Source: Eubacteriales bacterium
GTDB taxonomy: Bacteria; Bacillota; Clostridia; Saccharofermentanales; DTU023
DNA length: 64,000 nt
Reading direction: 5' to 3'
Assembly: GCA_030537525.1 (NCBI GenBank)
Contig: JAUNVU010000003.1
Coordinates: forward strand, 29,851 to 93,850
Shown here: piece after piece, positions 9,427 to 18,450 of the stretch
How the letters are laid out: each line of letters opens with the position of its first letter
Numbering within the stretch: position 1 is the first letter of the stretch
Notes under the pieces: generated by a model
Told to the model about the DNA's origin: nothing
The model's input: the letters and a program-made list of their open reading frames with translations, nothing else
Database searches by the model: none
Made by a program: the position numbers and the translations under genes

Positions 9427-12400
9427 AGAACAATTAGCGGCAATTAAAGAAGATTCAAAAGCCGGTATATTGCTCATGGCTGGTGCTGGCAGCGGTAAGA
9501 CGGCGGTTTTGAGTGAGCGCTTGATCTCCAGGCTTTTGCCAAGTGAAGAGGGTGGCGAGCCTAGTCTGAAGCCAGAAAATGTCTTGGTCCTGACCTTCAC
9601 GAAGAAGGCGGCCAAGGAGATGCGGCAGAGGATTGAGAAGAATTTGACGGAGCGTTTGGAACAGAGTACAGATCGGGATTTAAGGCTCAAGATTCGGGAG
9701 CTGCGTGACAGATTGCCGCTAGCACAGATATCGACAATTCACGCCTTTTGTTGGGAATTGTTGCGGAATAATTACCTCGGCTTGCAATACCAGGGGCAGG
9801 GCAGAATATCGGCCAAGAGCCGAATTATGAATGAGGTCGAGGCTGATGAAATCTTGCAAGAAGCAGTGTCAAAGGTGCTTTTAGAGATTTATGCAAAGCT
9901 TGGTGAGGCGGCGCTTAAAAGGGATTTTCAAACGCAGTCAGAAAGTCCAAAAGAAGAGATCTTAACACCTGAATTGACGGATTATGACTACTTCTTTCAG
10001 AGGCAGAGCATCACTATTGAATCGACAAAACTTGAAGCAGATCTGAAAGGCGACTACCATCTCCTGAGGGCGCTCCCAGATTATAGGCTTGAATTGCAAA
10101 GAGCTCTTGAAGATTTAGAAAAGTCTACGACTATAAGTCCTGAGACAGCCATTATTAAGCACGCATATGACTTGTTCACAGAGGCTGCAAGGCTCTTCTT
10201 AGATGGGACTAGAGAGTTTTTAGGCCATCCACAGTTGGCAGTTTGGACAAAGAAGCCGACAGCTGAGGGCAAGCGCAGCCTGAATTTTGAGGATTTCTTT
10301 TGTAGAGAAGAATTTGCCGTCAAGTTAGGTCAATTAATTGAGGATTTTAATAGGCTTCTAGCAGATGAAGATAATTTTGCAGAAAACTATCTCAAATTTC
10401 ACGACAACATACGCGAAGAACTGGAGAAATTGACGGAAGAAGAGCTCATTCCCAAGATTAGTAATCGCGGAAATCGAGACAAAAATCCCGATAAATTCGA
10501 TCTTCGAGATATTGAAGGTCGAAAAATCTTACCTCTGGTCCAATTGATGACAGGAAAATTCAAAGCTGGCAGCACTTGGTATGAGGAGTTCCAGTTGTCT
10601 GCTTTTCCACCGCTCTTTGCCACTTCCGCCGAAACCTTTAGAAAACTGCTCTTGAGTTCCGCCAGGCTGGCTCGCGTGCAAGGCAAGCTATTGGCGAAAA
10701 TAGACGAATGCTACAACGATTTAAAGTTCAAGCGCGACTTGATTGACTATTCAGATCTCGAGCAACTTAGTCTTGAACTTCTACGTCAAGATGACGAGCT
10801 TGCTGCCATTTCGGCTGACATCTCAGAAATTTACGTCGACGAGTATCAAGACACTTCCCTCATCCAAGAAGAGATCTTTAGGCTCTTAGCAAGAGACGGC
10901 AGTAAGCTCTTCATGGTTGGTGACCTGAAGCAGTCTATCTACCGCTTCCGTCACGCACAGCCAAATCTCTTTTTGGAGCGTGCGGCCGCCTATCAAGAGG
11001 GTGCGGCTGACGGCCAACTCCTGACTCTAGTCAGAAATTTCCGCTCAACGCCAGCGGTCTTGAGCTATGTTAACCGCCTCTTTGCAAGAATTTTCCAGCG
11101 TGAAATAGCGGGTCTGGACTATGATGAGACGCAGCGGCTTTTGCCTGGTCATGATGCATACGATCTGGAAGGCAAGGTTGCCGTCAAGATCTTGCTAGAA
11201 GCTGAGGTTCCCGAGGCAGAAATACTGGAAAAAACTAAATTGAATCATGAACTGCAAGCGCTCTTTCGTCACGGTGACAAATTGCGGCGCGAGGCTCTCT
11301 TGACGGCTGTTGAGGTCATGAAGCTGAAGGCTGCCGGCTATAAGTATGACGAGATTATGGTGCTTTGTCGGAAAAATGCTCAATTGGCAAGTTATAGTCA
11401 GGTTTTCAAGCAGCTTGGCATCCCACTACACAGTAATAGGCAGGTCAAAATTGATAGCCAGGAGCTGCTCTTTTTGAGTGACTTTGTCGAGGCGTTGAAG
11501 AATCCACAAAATGACATACCGCTCTTGGCCTATTTGCGCTCACCGCTGCACGGTCAACAAATTTCTGAGGCTGAACTACTCGAAGCGGCCTATTTCAGCC
11601 GCAGTCAAAAGAGTGAAAAGGACCCCTATTACAGCCTCCTTGGCGGTCGCAGGTATTTTCATCAGAGACTGCAAAATTATTTGGCAAAAGCCCCGTCAAG
11701 CCCCGCCAAAGAAGCCTTGCAAAATGCCATGGAACTACTTGCAAAGTGGCGCCAGGAATTGACTTATAGGCCATACCCGGAGGTCTTAAAAGAAATTCTT
11801 CTACTGTCGCCATACCGTGAATACCTGGCCTTGATGGACAGAGATGGACTTGGCAGGCTTGAAGATCTCGACTTGTTCATAGGCTGGCTTGAAGATGCTA
11901 AAAATCGCGGCTTGAGCTTCGCTGAGTCAATAGCTGAGCTCAAGAAATTACGTGAAACTGAGACGCAGTTGGCAGATAAGCAGAAGATCAGCGAGGAGGG
12001 CAAGTTAAAATTATTGACGATTCATGCTGCCAAGGGGCTTGAAGCCAAGGTAGTGATCTTAGCAGCAGCGAATCAGAGGCTCAGTAAGAACAATAGCTAT
12101 CCACTAGTCCGACTCTCGACTGGTGCTAGAAGCTCGCTGTTGACGTTGAGGCCAGAAGTACAATTTGAATTGGCTGGCAAAAGCAGGAGCCTGACCATGG
12201 CTAGCCTCGGCCTGGGAACGGAGCTGGTTGAGCGCTATATAATGCCCAGATATCAATATGTATTAGAAGTTGAAGCCCTTGAAGAATTTGCTGAAGAGCT
12301 GAGAATACTCTACGTCGCCTTGACTAGGGCCAAGGAGCGACTATTAATAGTTGCTCAAAGTAGTAAGAAGAAATTAGCAGAGAGCCTAGAAGCAGTTTAT

Positions 12401-13462
12401 CTCTCACAGTCGGCAAACTATCTACAGGTAATACTAGCTACCATGGCCGAAGAATGGAATATACCCGAAGACTTCCTGAGTGGCCTACCACCTTATGAGG
12501 CTAAATTAGATGATTACCTTGAGCTGTCAATTTGCGATGAATTGAGCCTAATTGACGAATTTATAGTGGCTAGAGAGCAGTTGAGCTCTAGTACATTAGA
12601 CAGCGAAGCAGACGCAATATCGCAAGCCGAAGTTGAAAAATCGCTGAGTCTCGCATCTTTCCAAGACAGAGAGCTGCCACATGAGGAATTAGTAGACTTG
12701 CCAGGTAAGCTCAGTGTTTCGGAGCTTACTAAGCAGGTAGCCAGACAATTTGGTGGTCGAGTCTTAGAGCTTGGCGAGATGGAGGTCATGCCAGATATGT
12801 CCTTGCTTATCGAGCCGCTAGCTGCCGCCAATACAGAGACTGGTTTTAGCCCTAGTGAATACGGCTCTTTGTTGCACAAGGTCTTGATGCTCTGGGATCT
12901 GCAAAAGAGCGCAGCAGCAAGTGATCTACTGGCAGATCTCTATAGGCAGCTGGAGAGTTTTAGGAGCCATGAGCTCTTAGATGAGCTCGAATTTGCTGAA
13001 GTGATGAGAACAGAAAATATCGACCATCTCTTGGCTTTTGCCAATTCAGAGCTGGCCCGAGAAATTCTGGAGGCTGTACATGTCGAGCGCGAGCGCAACT
13101 TCACCCTGGCCGTCCCCGCCGAGTTCTTCAAGTCAGAAGAGGCAGTTCAGTTGAGTGGGGAAATAGTTGCCGTGCAGGGGATTATCGACCTCTTCTACCT
13201 GCGCCCTGATGGAAGTGTAGTCCTCGTCGATTACAAGTCTGACCGCCTGCCAGCAAGGGTGCTTGCAGATGATGAGCGACTAGGTGAATTATTGAGCGAG
13301 CGTTACGGTACTCAGCTCTACTTCTATCGTGAGGCCATAGAACGCATTTATAAGCGTCCTGTCGCCAGAACGAGTCTCTGGCTAATTCGCTATGGCCGCG
13401 AAGTTGGTAGCCCAGTGATAGATATAGTAAACTCTAGGCATAAGCCTGGAAACGTCAATTAG
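9413..13462 (+). CDS. addA: AddA, ATP-dependent helicase-nuclease subunit A
   Basis: UvrD-like helicase with C-terminal nuclease, partner of AddB. 1349 aa, slightly longer than B. subtilis AddA. Helicase motifs in order: Walker A GAGSGKT (24-30), LTFTKKAAKEM, motif II VDEYQDTS, motif III VGDLKQSIYRFR, the LLTIHAAKGLE motif V region, and motif VI LYVALTRAKERL. Nuclease-domain landmarks follow: YGSLLHKVL, then GIIDLFY and VDYKSD (Asp1273, Lys1275), then YGTQLYFYREA. All active-site residues look intact, so AddA supplies the ATP-driven motor and one nuclease site even though AddB lacks a P-loop. Start ATG lies inside the addB end. Confidence 0.96.
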   Translation: MKWTREQLAAIKEDSKAGILLMAGAGSGKTAVLSERLISRLLPSEEGGEPSLKPENVLVLTFTKKAAKEMRQRIEKNLTERLEQSTDRDLRLKIRELRDRLPLAQISTIHAFCWELLRNNYLGLQYQGQGRISAKSRIMNEVEADEILQEAVSKVLLEIYAKLGEAALKRDFQTQSESPKEEILTPELTDYDYFFQRQSITIESTKLEADLKGDYHLLRALPDYRLELQRALEDLEKSTTISPETAIIKHAYDLFTEAARLFLDGTREFLGHPQLAVWTKKPTAEGKRSLNFEDFFCREEFAVKLGQLIEDFNRLLADEDNFAENYLKFHDNIREELEKLTEEELIPKISNRGNRDKNPDKFDLRDIEGRKILPLVQLMTGKFKAGSTWYEEFQLSAFPPLFATSAETFRKLLLSSARLARVQGKLLAKIDECYNDLKFKRDLIDYSDLEQLSLELLRQDDELAAISADISEIYVDEYQDTSLIQEEIFRLLARDGSKLFMVGDLKQSIYRFRHAQPNLFLERAAAYQEGAADGQLLTLVRNFRSTPAVLSYVNRLFARIFQREIAGLDYDETQRLLPGHDAYDLEGKVAVKILLEAEVPEAEILEKTKLNHELQALFRHGDKLRREALLTAVEVMKLKAAGYKYDEIMVLCRKNAQLASYSQVFKQLGIPLHSNRQVKIDSQELLFLSDFVEALKNPQNDIPLLAYLRSPLHGQQISEAELLEAAYFSRSQKSEKDPYYSLLGGRRYFHQRLQNYLAKAPSSPAKEALQNAMELLAKWRQELTYRPYPEVLKEILLLSPYREYLALMDRDGLGRLEDLDLFIGWLEDAKNRGLSFAESIAELKKLRETETQLADKQKISEEGKLKLLTIHAAKGLEAKVVILAAANQRLSKNNSYPLVRLSTGARSSLLTLRPEVQFELAGKSRSLTMASLGLGTELVERYIMPRYQYVLEVEALEEFAEELRILYVALTRAKERLLIVAQSSKKKLAESLEAVYLSQSANYLQVILATMAEEWNIPEDFLSGLPPYEAKLDDYLELSICDELSLIDEFIVAREQLSSSTLDSEADAISQAEVEKSLSLASFQDRELPHEELVDLPGKLSVSELTKQVARQFGGRVLELGEMEVMPDMSLLIEPLAAANTETGFSPSEYGSLLHKVLMLWDLQKSAAASDLLADLYRQLESFRSHELLDELEFAEVMRTENIDHLLAFANSELAREILEAVHVERERNFTLAVPAEFFKSEEAVQLSGEIVAVQGIIDLFYLRPDGSVVLVDYKSDRLPARVLADDERLGELLSERYGTQLYFYREAIERIYKRPVARTSLWLIRYGREVGSPVIDIVNSRHKPGNVN

Positions 13463-13471
13463 GAGGCATCT

Positions 13472-14014
13472 ATGGAACACAAGCATGCTCAGAAACAGGG
13501 CTATGTTCAGGTCTATGCAGGTAATGGTAAGGGCAAGTCGACAGCGGCTGCCGGCCTGACTTTTCGGGCCTCTGGCCGCAATTGGCAAATCCTCTTCATA
13601 CAATTTCTAAAAAGTGGTAATTCGGCTGAACTTCGCATCATGGAGAAGCTAGATAATATCAAGCTGGTGACGGGTCAGAAGGTCAATAAATTCACCTTCC
13701 ACATGACAGAAGAAGAACTTGCGACGGCCAAGGCGGAGAATCAAGAGCGCCTGGAAATGGCGCGGTCGGAGGCCGCAAATTATGACATGGTCGTCCTCGA
13801 TGAAGCGCTTGGGGCGATTGCCGCAGGTGTCATTGAAGAAGAAAGCCTGATTGACTTCATGAAGCATAAGCCAAAGCATACTGAGTTAGTAATTACAGGT
13901 CGAGGCCCAAGTGATGCTGTAATTGAGGCGACTGATTATTACACAGAGTGCTGTGAACGCAAGCATCCGTATCAGAGCTTCGGCCTGAACGCCAGGCCTG
14001 GTATTGAATTTTAG
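13472..14014 (+). CDS. cobO: Cob(I)yrinic acid a,c-diamide adenosyltransferase (CobO/BtuR family)
   Basis: Transfers the adenosyl group of ATP to Co(I) corrinoids to form adenosylcobalamin. 180 aa, usual length. The P-loop is GNGKGKST (residues 17-24), the form typical of BtuR/CobA. Further family landmarks are LFIQFLKSG, VVLDEALGAIAAGVI, and VITGRGPSDAVIEATDYYTE near the C-terminus. An AGGAGG site sits just upstream of the ATG. It is 9 bases after addA and 2 bases before the MurT-GatD gene. Implies use of B12 coenzyme in this organism (inference), although no other B12 gene is present here. Confidence 0.93.
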   Translation: MEHKHAQKQGYVQVYAGNGKGKSTAAAGLTFRASGRNWQILFIQFLKSGNSAELRIMEKLDNIKLVTGQKVNKFTFHMTEEELATAKAENQERLEMARSEAANYDMVVLDEALGAIAAGVIEEESLIDFMKHKPKHTELVITGRGPSDAVIEATDYYTECCERKHPYQSFGLNARPGIEF

Positions 14015-14016
14015 TC

Positions 14017-16221
14017 TTGGGTATTGTCACCACCATCTTAATTACAGGCACTAATGGCAAGACCAGCATCTGCCATATTTTGAAGGAAGTCTTTAGACAG
14101 GCAGGTATTCCGCTGCAGTCCAATATCCACTGGCACGATGATCGCACAGAGCGTGCAGCAGATTATTTCACAGCTGTTGAAGAGAGTCGGGCGAGGGGTG
14201 AACCCATGGTCTATATTCTCGAAGTCGAGGAGTCCGAATTTGCCTACTTCGCAGAGCAGCTGCAAGCAGATTTCATCGTACTTGCCAATCTCTCGAGAAA
14301 CCAACTCAATCTCTATGGTGAATTAGATTCTCTAGTCTCAAATCTCAAGCGAGGTTTAGAACTTGCGCCGCAGGCACAAGCTATACTCTGTGCCGATGAC
14401 CCGCTGGTTGCCTATATCGGTGCTGAGATAGAAGACAAGGAGAGAATTCACTACTACGGTCTGGATGCTCACGAACTCAATGAATTGGACAATCGCTCCG
14501 AGCACTTTCTAATTGAGGCTGCCCACTGTAACTACTGCGGGGCGGAACTTGAATACAGAGGGCTCAGCTTCTCCAATTTCGGCGATTACTACTGTCCAAA
14601 TGGTGACTTTCAGCGGCCTGAGCGGGATTTAGAATTTAGTCAGCTAGGTGAGGGCCAGAAGTGCTCACGGCTGCGCTTCGACTTCCCAGATGTCAAGAAT
14701 TTAGAGCTTGAACTTCTGATGCCAAGCCTCATGAATGCCTATAATGCGGCGGCGGCAGCCCTTCTCGCGAGATTATTTGGGCTTTCAGCGGAGCAGACAA
14801 TTTATGCCCTGGGGCGCTGCCTACCACCTCGGGGTCGCTTTGAACGCTTTAATTCTCCCATGGGTAATTTCTGCCTACTGCGTGCAGACAATCCCGAAGC
14901 CTATAACGCAACTCTGGCCTGGGCCCTGCAACAAGAGGACTTCGGCGGTCTAATGCTAAGCCTAGACCAGACGGGACAGGAGCATTCCAGTGACTTGTCC
15001 TGGCTCTGGGATATTCTCTTTGAAAAACTCCCCTTCGCAGGGCAAATCGGGATTACAGGAAACAGAAAATATGATCTGGCTCTGCGACTCCGCTATGCCA
15101 GTGTGGCTAAGGGACGTCTAGAATTGGCGCAAAATGACCTCGAATTACTCGCCCGCTTCCTAAATCGAGCCAAGAGCAAGACGGTCTACTGGCTGCTCGA
15201 TAAGTCGGGAAGTCACAGAATGCGTCCTGAACTCGCGGCCAGAGCCAGCTCTGAGCTAGACCAGTGGCGCCAGATCCTCAATGCAGGTGGCAGCCTAAGT
15301 CTCGGCTCTGCCAAAATGACTGGAGAATGTGCCTATAGCGAAATCCATGAGCAGCCTGAGCGGAAACTGACTGCAAAAGACAGCATGGGCCTCGTCAGCC
15401 TGCAAAGAGATAGGTCAGAAAAGAATTTAGATCACAGGCTCAGACTCGCCTATCTCTACCCAGCTGAACTCAATCTTTATGGCGATCGCGGAAACGTCCT
15501 CTGCCTAGGACAAAGGGCGAGATCTCGGGGTATAGAGCTTGAAGTGCACACGATAGGACGTAAGGACGAGTTAAACCCTAGCCTCTATGACCTGTATTTC
15601 ATGGGTGGAGGCCAGGATAGTGACCAGGGATTAGTGTATCAAGACTTCATTCAAAAGGCTCCAGAGATTCGTCTTGCTATTGAGTCTGGTGCCGTCTTCC
15701 TCTGCATTTGCGGAGCCTACCAATTAATGGGCAAGCACTATTTGACTGCTGAGCAAAAATTGACTGGTCTCGGTATTCTGCCCTTGGAGACCAGGGCGGG
15801 TGAGGAGCGCATGGTTGGCGAGCTGCTCTTCTTGATGAATGGTGCCAAGCCAGCAACCGAGCGCACAGCAGCAGACTTAGCTAGAGATCCCAATTATCTG
15901 CTTGGTTATGAAAATCATGGTGGAGAGACCTTCCTTGAGGCTTCTGCCACGCCTTTTGGTCAAGTTCTCTATGGCTATGGCAATAATCTCAGGAGAGAAA
16001 ATGAGGGCGCTATCTATAAGAACCTCTATGGCACCTATGCTCATGGAGCCTTCTTACCGAGAAACCCTGCTATGGCTGACCGCTTACTAGAGCTCGCATG
16101 GCGCCATCGCTATGGAGATCTGCCGTTCCCGAAGAGTCAGAGTGCCGATGAATATGCCATGGCTTGCCGTGCTGAGGCCTTTAAGCGTCTAGGACTTAGT
16201 AACGGAGATTTAGAGGATTAA
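14017..16221 (+). CDS. murT: MurT-GatD fusion: lipid II isoglutaminyl synthase in one polypeptide
   Basis: Amidates the alpha-carboxyl of D-Glu in the lipid II stem peptide. Normally MurT (Mur-ligase-like) and GatD (glutamine amidotransferase) are separate subunits; here one 734-aa frame carries both. MurT part (about 1-440): ATP loop ITGTNGKTS (9-17), a zinc-ribbon insert with Cys171, Cys174 and Cys193 (the expected fourth Cys is Gly196), MLSLDQTG and SDLSWLWD, GNRKYDLALR. GatD part (about 485-734): YLYPAELNLYGDRGN, MGGGQDSDQ, nucleophile Cys565 in CGAYQ and catalytic His676 in GTYAHG. Start is a TTG two bases after the cobO stop; no better start is in frame and the ribosome site is weak, so coupling to cobO is likely. 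Confidence 0.92.
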   Translation: MGIVTTILITGTNGKTSICHILKEVFRQAGIPLQSNIHWHDDRTERAADYFTAVEESRARGEPMVYILEVEESEFAYFAEQLQADFIVLANLSRNQLNLYGELDSLVSNLKRGLELAPQAQAILCADDPLVAYIGAEIEDKERIHYYGLDAHELNELDNRSEHFLIEAAHCNYCGAELEYRGLSFSNFGDYYCPNGDFQRPERDLEFSQLGEGQKCSRLRFDFPDVKNLELELLMPSLMNAYNAAAAALLARLFGLSAEQTIYALGRCLPPRGRFERFNSPMGNFCLLRADNPEAYNATLAWALQQEDFGGLMLSLDQTGQEHSSDLSWLWDILFEKLPFAGQIGITGNRKYDLALRLRYASVAKGRLELAQNDLELLARFLNRAKSKTVYWLLDKSGSHRMRPELAARASSELDQWRQILNAGGSLSLGSAKMTGECAYSEIHEQPERKLTAKDSMGLVSLQRDRSEKNLDHRLRLAYLYPAELNLYGDRGNVLCLGQRARSRGIELEVHTIGRKDELNPSLYDLYFMGGGQDSDQGLVYQDFIQKAPEIRLAIESGAVFLCICGAYQLMGKHYLTAEQKLTGLGILPLETRAGEERMVGELLFLMNGAKPATERTAADLARDPNYLLGYENHGGETFLEASATPFGQVLYGYGNNLRRENEGAIYKNLYGTYAHGAFLPRNPAMADRLLELAWRHRYGDLPFPKSQSADEYAMACRAEAFKRLGLSNGDLED

Positions 16222-16328
16222 GCTACTGAAATTAGCTTGATGCCAGATAGATTTCTACCGCTTTTGTAGATATCGAGTTTTCGACATTCACTTACACGAT
16301 TTCGACTACAAAAATTAAGCCAAATAAA

Positions 16329-16356
16329 AAGCGACAGCGATTTCTCGCTGCCGCTT
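16329..16356 (-). terminator. Intrinsic terminator of the acidic lipoprotein gene
   Basis: A 12-bp stem with one mismatch (16329-16340 with 16345-16356), loop TTTC. Read on the minus strand it is followed by TTTTTATTTG. It lies 21 bases after the stop of the minus-strand lipoprotein gene. The 156-base convergent gap 16222-16377 holds nothing else I can support; no clear plus-strand terminator for murT-gatD is seen. Confidence 0.8.
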
Positions 16357-16377
16357 CTTAAATTCTATTTAGCTAAA

Positions 16378-17439
16378 TTATTTTAGAGAAATCAATTCAG
16401 CTGGACTGACTTCGCAGATGTGCAGACCTTCGTTTAAGGCGACAATCTTGCTCTCATCATCCGTCGTGATCAAGGAGATCAAGAGGAAGACGTGCTCGTC
16501 ACGCTGCGCTTCTTCGATGAAGATAGTGCCCATTGGCAGCTCAACAGCAATCCTTCTGACCAGTTGACCCTCTTCTTGAATAACCCATTCTGGCTGGGAA
16601 ATCTGGATTAAGATGTCTTGTAGTAGAGCGATTGCCTTGCTGGCTTGTTCTGGGTGCTCAATCATGTAGGTGGTGAGAATCTTTTGAATTTCCTTCTGAA
16701 TAGCAGGGATCTCACTCTTGACTTTCTCGGTTACTTCACCGACTTGCTGCTTCTCGGCGTCGGTCAGACTAATGATACCCTTGCCGGTGTAGAAGGCTTC
16801 TTCGGCTGCTTCTGCATCTTCAAATGAGATGTAGAAGACGTTGTAGAAGTTGACCTTGAGCGTTGCCAGATAGTTCAGGACGGCGTCAATGGGTATTCTG
16901 TCTAGTAATTTGGCTATGTCAATGTCACCGATATTTTCTGCTTTTTCACCGAGTAAGTTGTCGAGTAAACCAGATTCAATTAGTAGTTTGAAGCCCTGCA
17001 TCATCTTCTCGGGATCATAGTTGGCGGCAAAAATTGCACGCTTGACGTCTAATGGCTTGATCTTCGTGATGTCATAGACCTTGAAGCCGTTATCTAAGAG
17101 GAAATTAGCAGCACTGTCGGCATCGAGGGCAGCCAGCTTATTGACCTTATCCTCGTGTGTTTCAGCATCGGCCTCTTCGGCAGGTTCTTCTGTCTCGTCT
17201 TCAGCATCAGCCTCTTCAGCAGGTTCATCTGCCTCGGCCTCAGCTTCGTCTTCTGCTGGAGCTTCCTCCTCATCTAAGTCCTTGGGCTCAGAATCGGCAT
17301 TGTCTTCACCAAGAGTAGTTTGGGCAGCAACGTCCTCGTCCAGTTCTTGCTTGCGCTGGCCAGCCTTACAACCTACCAGACCGAAGAGCAAGCTCAGAGC
17401 CAAGAGAATGCTCAGTAATTTTACAGTTCTTTCTTTCAT
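16378..17439 (-). CDS. Acidic lipoprotein of unknown function
   Basis: 353 aa. An N-terminal signal peptide ends in the lipobox LVGC (Cys about residue 24), so it should be lipid-anchored outside the membrane. Then follows a ~75-residue stretch almost wholly of Glu, Asp, Ala and Pro with a repeated EPAEEADAE unit, probably a flexible spacer, and a folded domain of about 240 residues I do not recognise. A segment with VFYISFEDAEAAEEAF resembles VFYAYFDNQEAADRA in the adjacent lipoprotein, so the two are probably distant paralogues. The genes are 15 bases apart in one transcript. Function unknown. Confidence 0.85.
   Translation of the reverse strand: MKERTVKLLSILLALSLLFGLVGCKAGQRKQELDEDVAAQTTLGEDNADSEPKDLDEEEAPAEDEAEAEADEPAEEADAEDETEEPAEEADAETHEDKVNKLAALDADSAANFLLDNGFKVYDITKIKPLDVKRAIFAANYDPEKMMQGFKLLIESGLLDNLLGEKAENIGDIDIAKLLDRIPIDAVLNYLATLKVNFYNVFYISFEDAEAAEEAFYTGKGIISLTDAEKQQVGEVTEKVKSEIPAIQKEIQKILTTYMIEHPEQASKAIALLQDILIQISQPEWVIQEEGQLVRRIAVELPMGTIFIEEAQRDEHVFLLISLITTDDESKIVALNEGLHICEVSPAELISLK
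17167..17241 (-). repeat. In-frame repeat encoding EPAEEADAE units in the lipoprotein spacer
   Basis: Two near-identical ~27-base coding units on the minus strand each give EPAEEADAE within the Glu/Ala-rich spacer of the lipoprotein; flanking codons are equally acidic. Low-complexity coding repeat, likely variable in length between strains (inference). Confidence 0.55.
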
Positions 17440-17454
17440 GCTATTTCCTTCCTC

Positions 17455-18228
17455 CTATTTGTCATCGAGACCCATCAGTTCGAAATAGGGTTCAAAGACG
17501 ACATCGTTGTTCTTCTTATATAAGAGTACGAGGCCGATGCGCTCGCCATCTTGTCTCATCTCGGCACGGGCTGTTGCAAGCCAGCTATTGAGATTTACTG
17601 TATATACCTTATTGCCAGACTCATCGACAATTTTCTCAAGCTCGGCGCCAAAAGACATTGCCTTGCCGATCATATCGGATTCGAGAAGGTTGGCGATTGC
17701 CCTGTCAGCAGCCTCTTGATTGTCGAAGTAGGCGTAAAAGACAGTTAATTCAGCCTTGCCAACCTGCTTGTCAGCGTAAACTACAGAACTTGGCTCTGGA
17801 TCGTTGACCAAATTGTTGACGTAGAAGGAGAATTCCTCTTTCTTCAGTTCAGCCTTAAACTCCTGAACAGTGGGATTCTGCAACTCTGGCTCGGTGGGAG
17901 CGGTGCTGACTTGCTCTGCTTGCTCTGCTGTAGATTCTTCTGTCTCTGCCACTTCTTCAGCCAGGTCTTCATCACCAGCTTCGACAGCAGTACTAGCTTC
18001 TACAGTAGCCTCAATAGTAGCTTCTTCTCGCTTCGCCTTGGCTTCTTCGGGGACATCTTTCGTCTCTGTAGCAGTAACTACAGTTGCTGGCTCAGTCCGA
18101 TCCGAGGGATGGAATTTGACACCCTGGGTACAAGCTGAGAGGAAAATAGTGCTGGCCATGGTCACAGCTAAAATTTTAAATTTACCTGTCTTTAAAATTG
18201 CGAAAATCTTTATATTCTCTCTATTCAA
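17455..18228 (-). CDS. Lipoprotein of unknown function, distant paralogue of the next gene
   Basis: 257 aa with a long N-region (KIFAILKTGKFK), a hydrophobic core and lipobox FLSAC (Cys about residue 33). After it comes an acidic, Thr/Glu/Ala-rich spacer (about 45-115) and a folded domain with YVNNLV, VFYAYFDNQEAADRAI and LNSWLATARAEMRQDG. The downstream lipoprotein shares the lipobox-acidic spacer-globular layout and a similar aromatic-acidic segment. The only in-frame start compatible with a signal peptide is a TTG directly after CAT, with GAAGGGCGG upstream. No family recognised; a surface role is inferred from the lipobox. Confidence 0.8.
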   Translation of the reverse strand: MNRENIKIFAILKTGKFKILAVTMASTIFLSACTQGVKFHPSDRTEPATVVTATETKDVPEEAKAKREEATIEATVEASTAVEAGDEDLAEEVAETEESTAEQAEQVSTAPTEPELQNPTVQEFKAELKKEEFSFYVNNLVNDPEPSSVVYADKQVGKAELTVFYAYFDNQEAADRAIANLLESDMIGKAMSFGAELEKIVDESGNKVYTVNLNSWLATARAEMRQDGERIGLVLLYKKNNDVVFEPYFELMGLDDK

Positions 18229-18370
18229 ATGCTAAAACACCGCCCTTCTAGATTATTCTTAGAATTTAGCCAGTCAGTATAAGTTCCAGTTAAATTACAA
18301 GTTAATTACATTATATAGTATTCGAGCTTGTAAAAGATAGTTGAAAATCCATGATTTTCAGGCAAAAGCT

Positions 18371-18398
18371 GAGGGAGCAGTCGCCAGACTACTCCCTC
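18371..18398 (-). terminator. Intrinsic terminator downstream of dps
   Basis: Stem GAGGGAG/CTCCCTC continued by AGTC/GACT across one C.A mismatch, loop GCCA. On the minus strand it is followed by AGCTTTTGCC. It lies about 50 bases after the dps stop. Confidence 0.75.
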
Positions 18399-18420
18399 TA
18401 AACCTTACTTAGATGCTACT

Positions 18421-18436
18421 TGGCCCCGAAGGGCCA
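18421..18436 (-). other. UUCG-tetraloop hairpin just after dps
   Basis: On the minus strand TGGCCC-TTCG-GGGCCA forms a 6-bp hairpin with the very stable UUCG tetraloop, 15 bases after the dps stop and upstream of the main terminator. No T tract follows, so it is more likely an mRNA 3'-end stabiliser than a terminator. Confidence 0.5.
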
Positions 18437-18450
18437 GTGAATGAGCGGAA

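Noticed and set aside
16222..16328. Terminator for murT-gatD in the TCTAC/GTAGA and TCGA repeats
   Set aside because: Stems of 4-5 bp without a T tract; no supportable structure.
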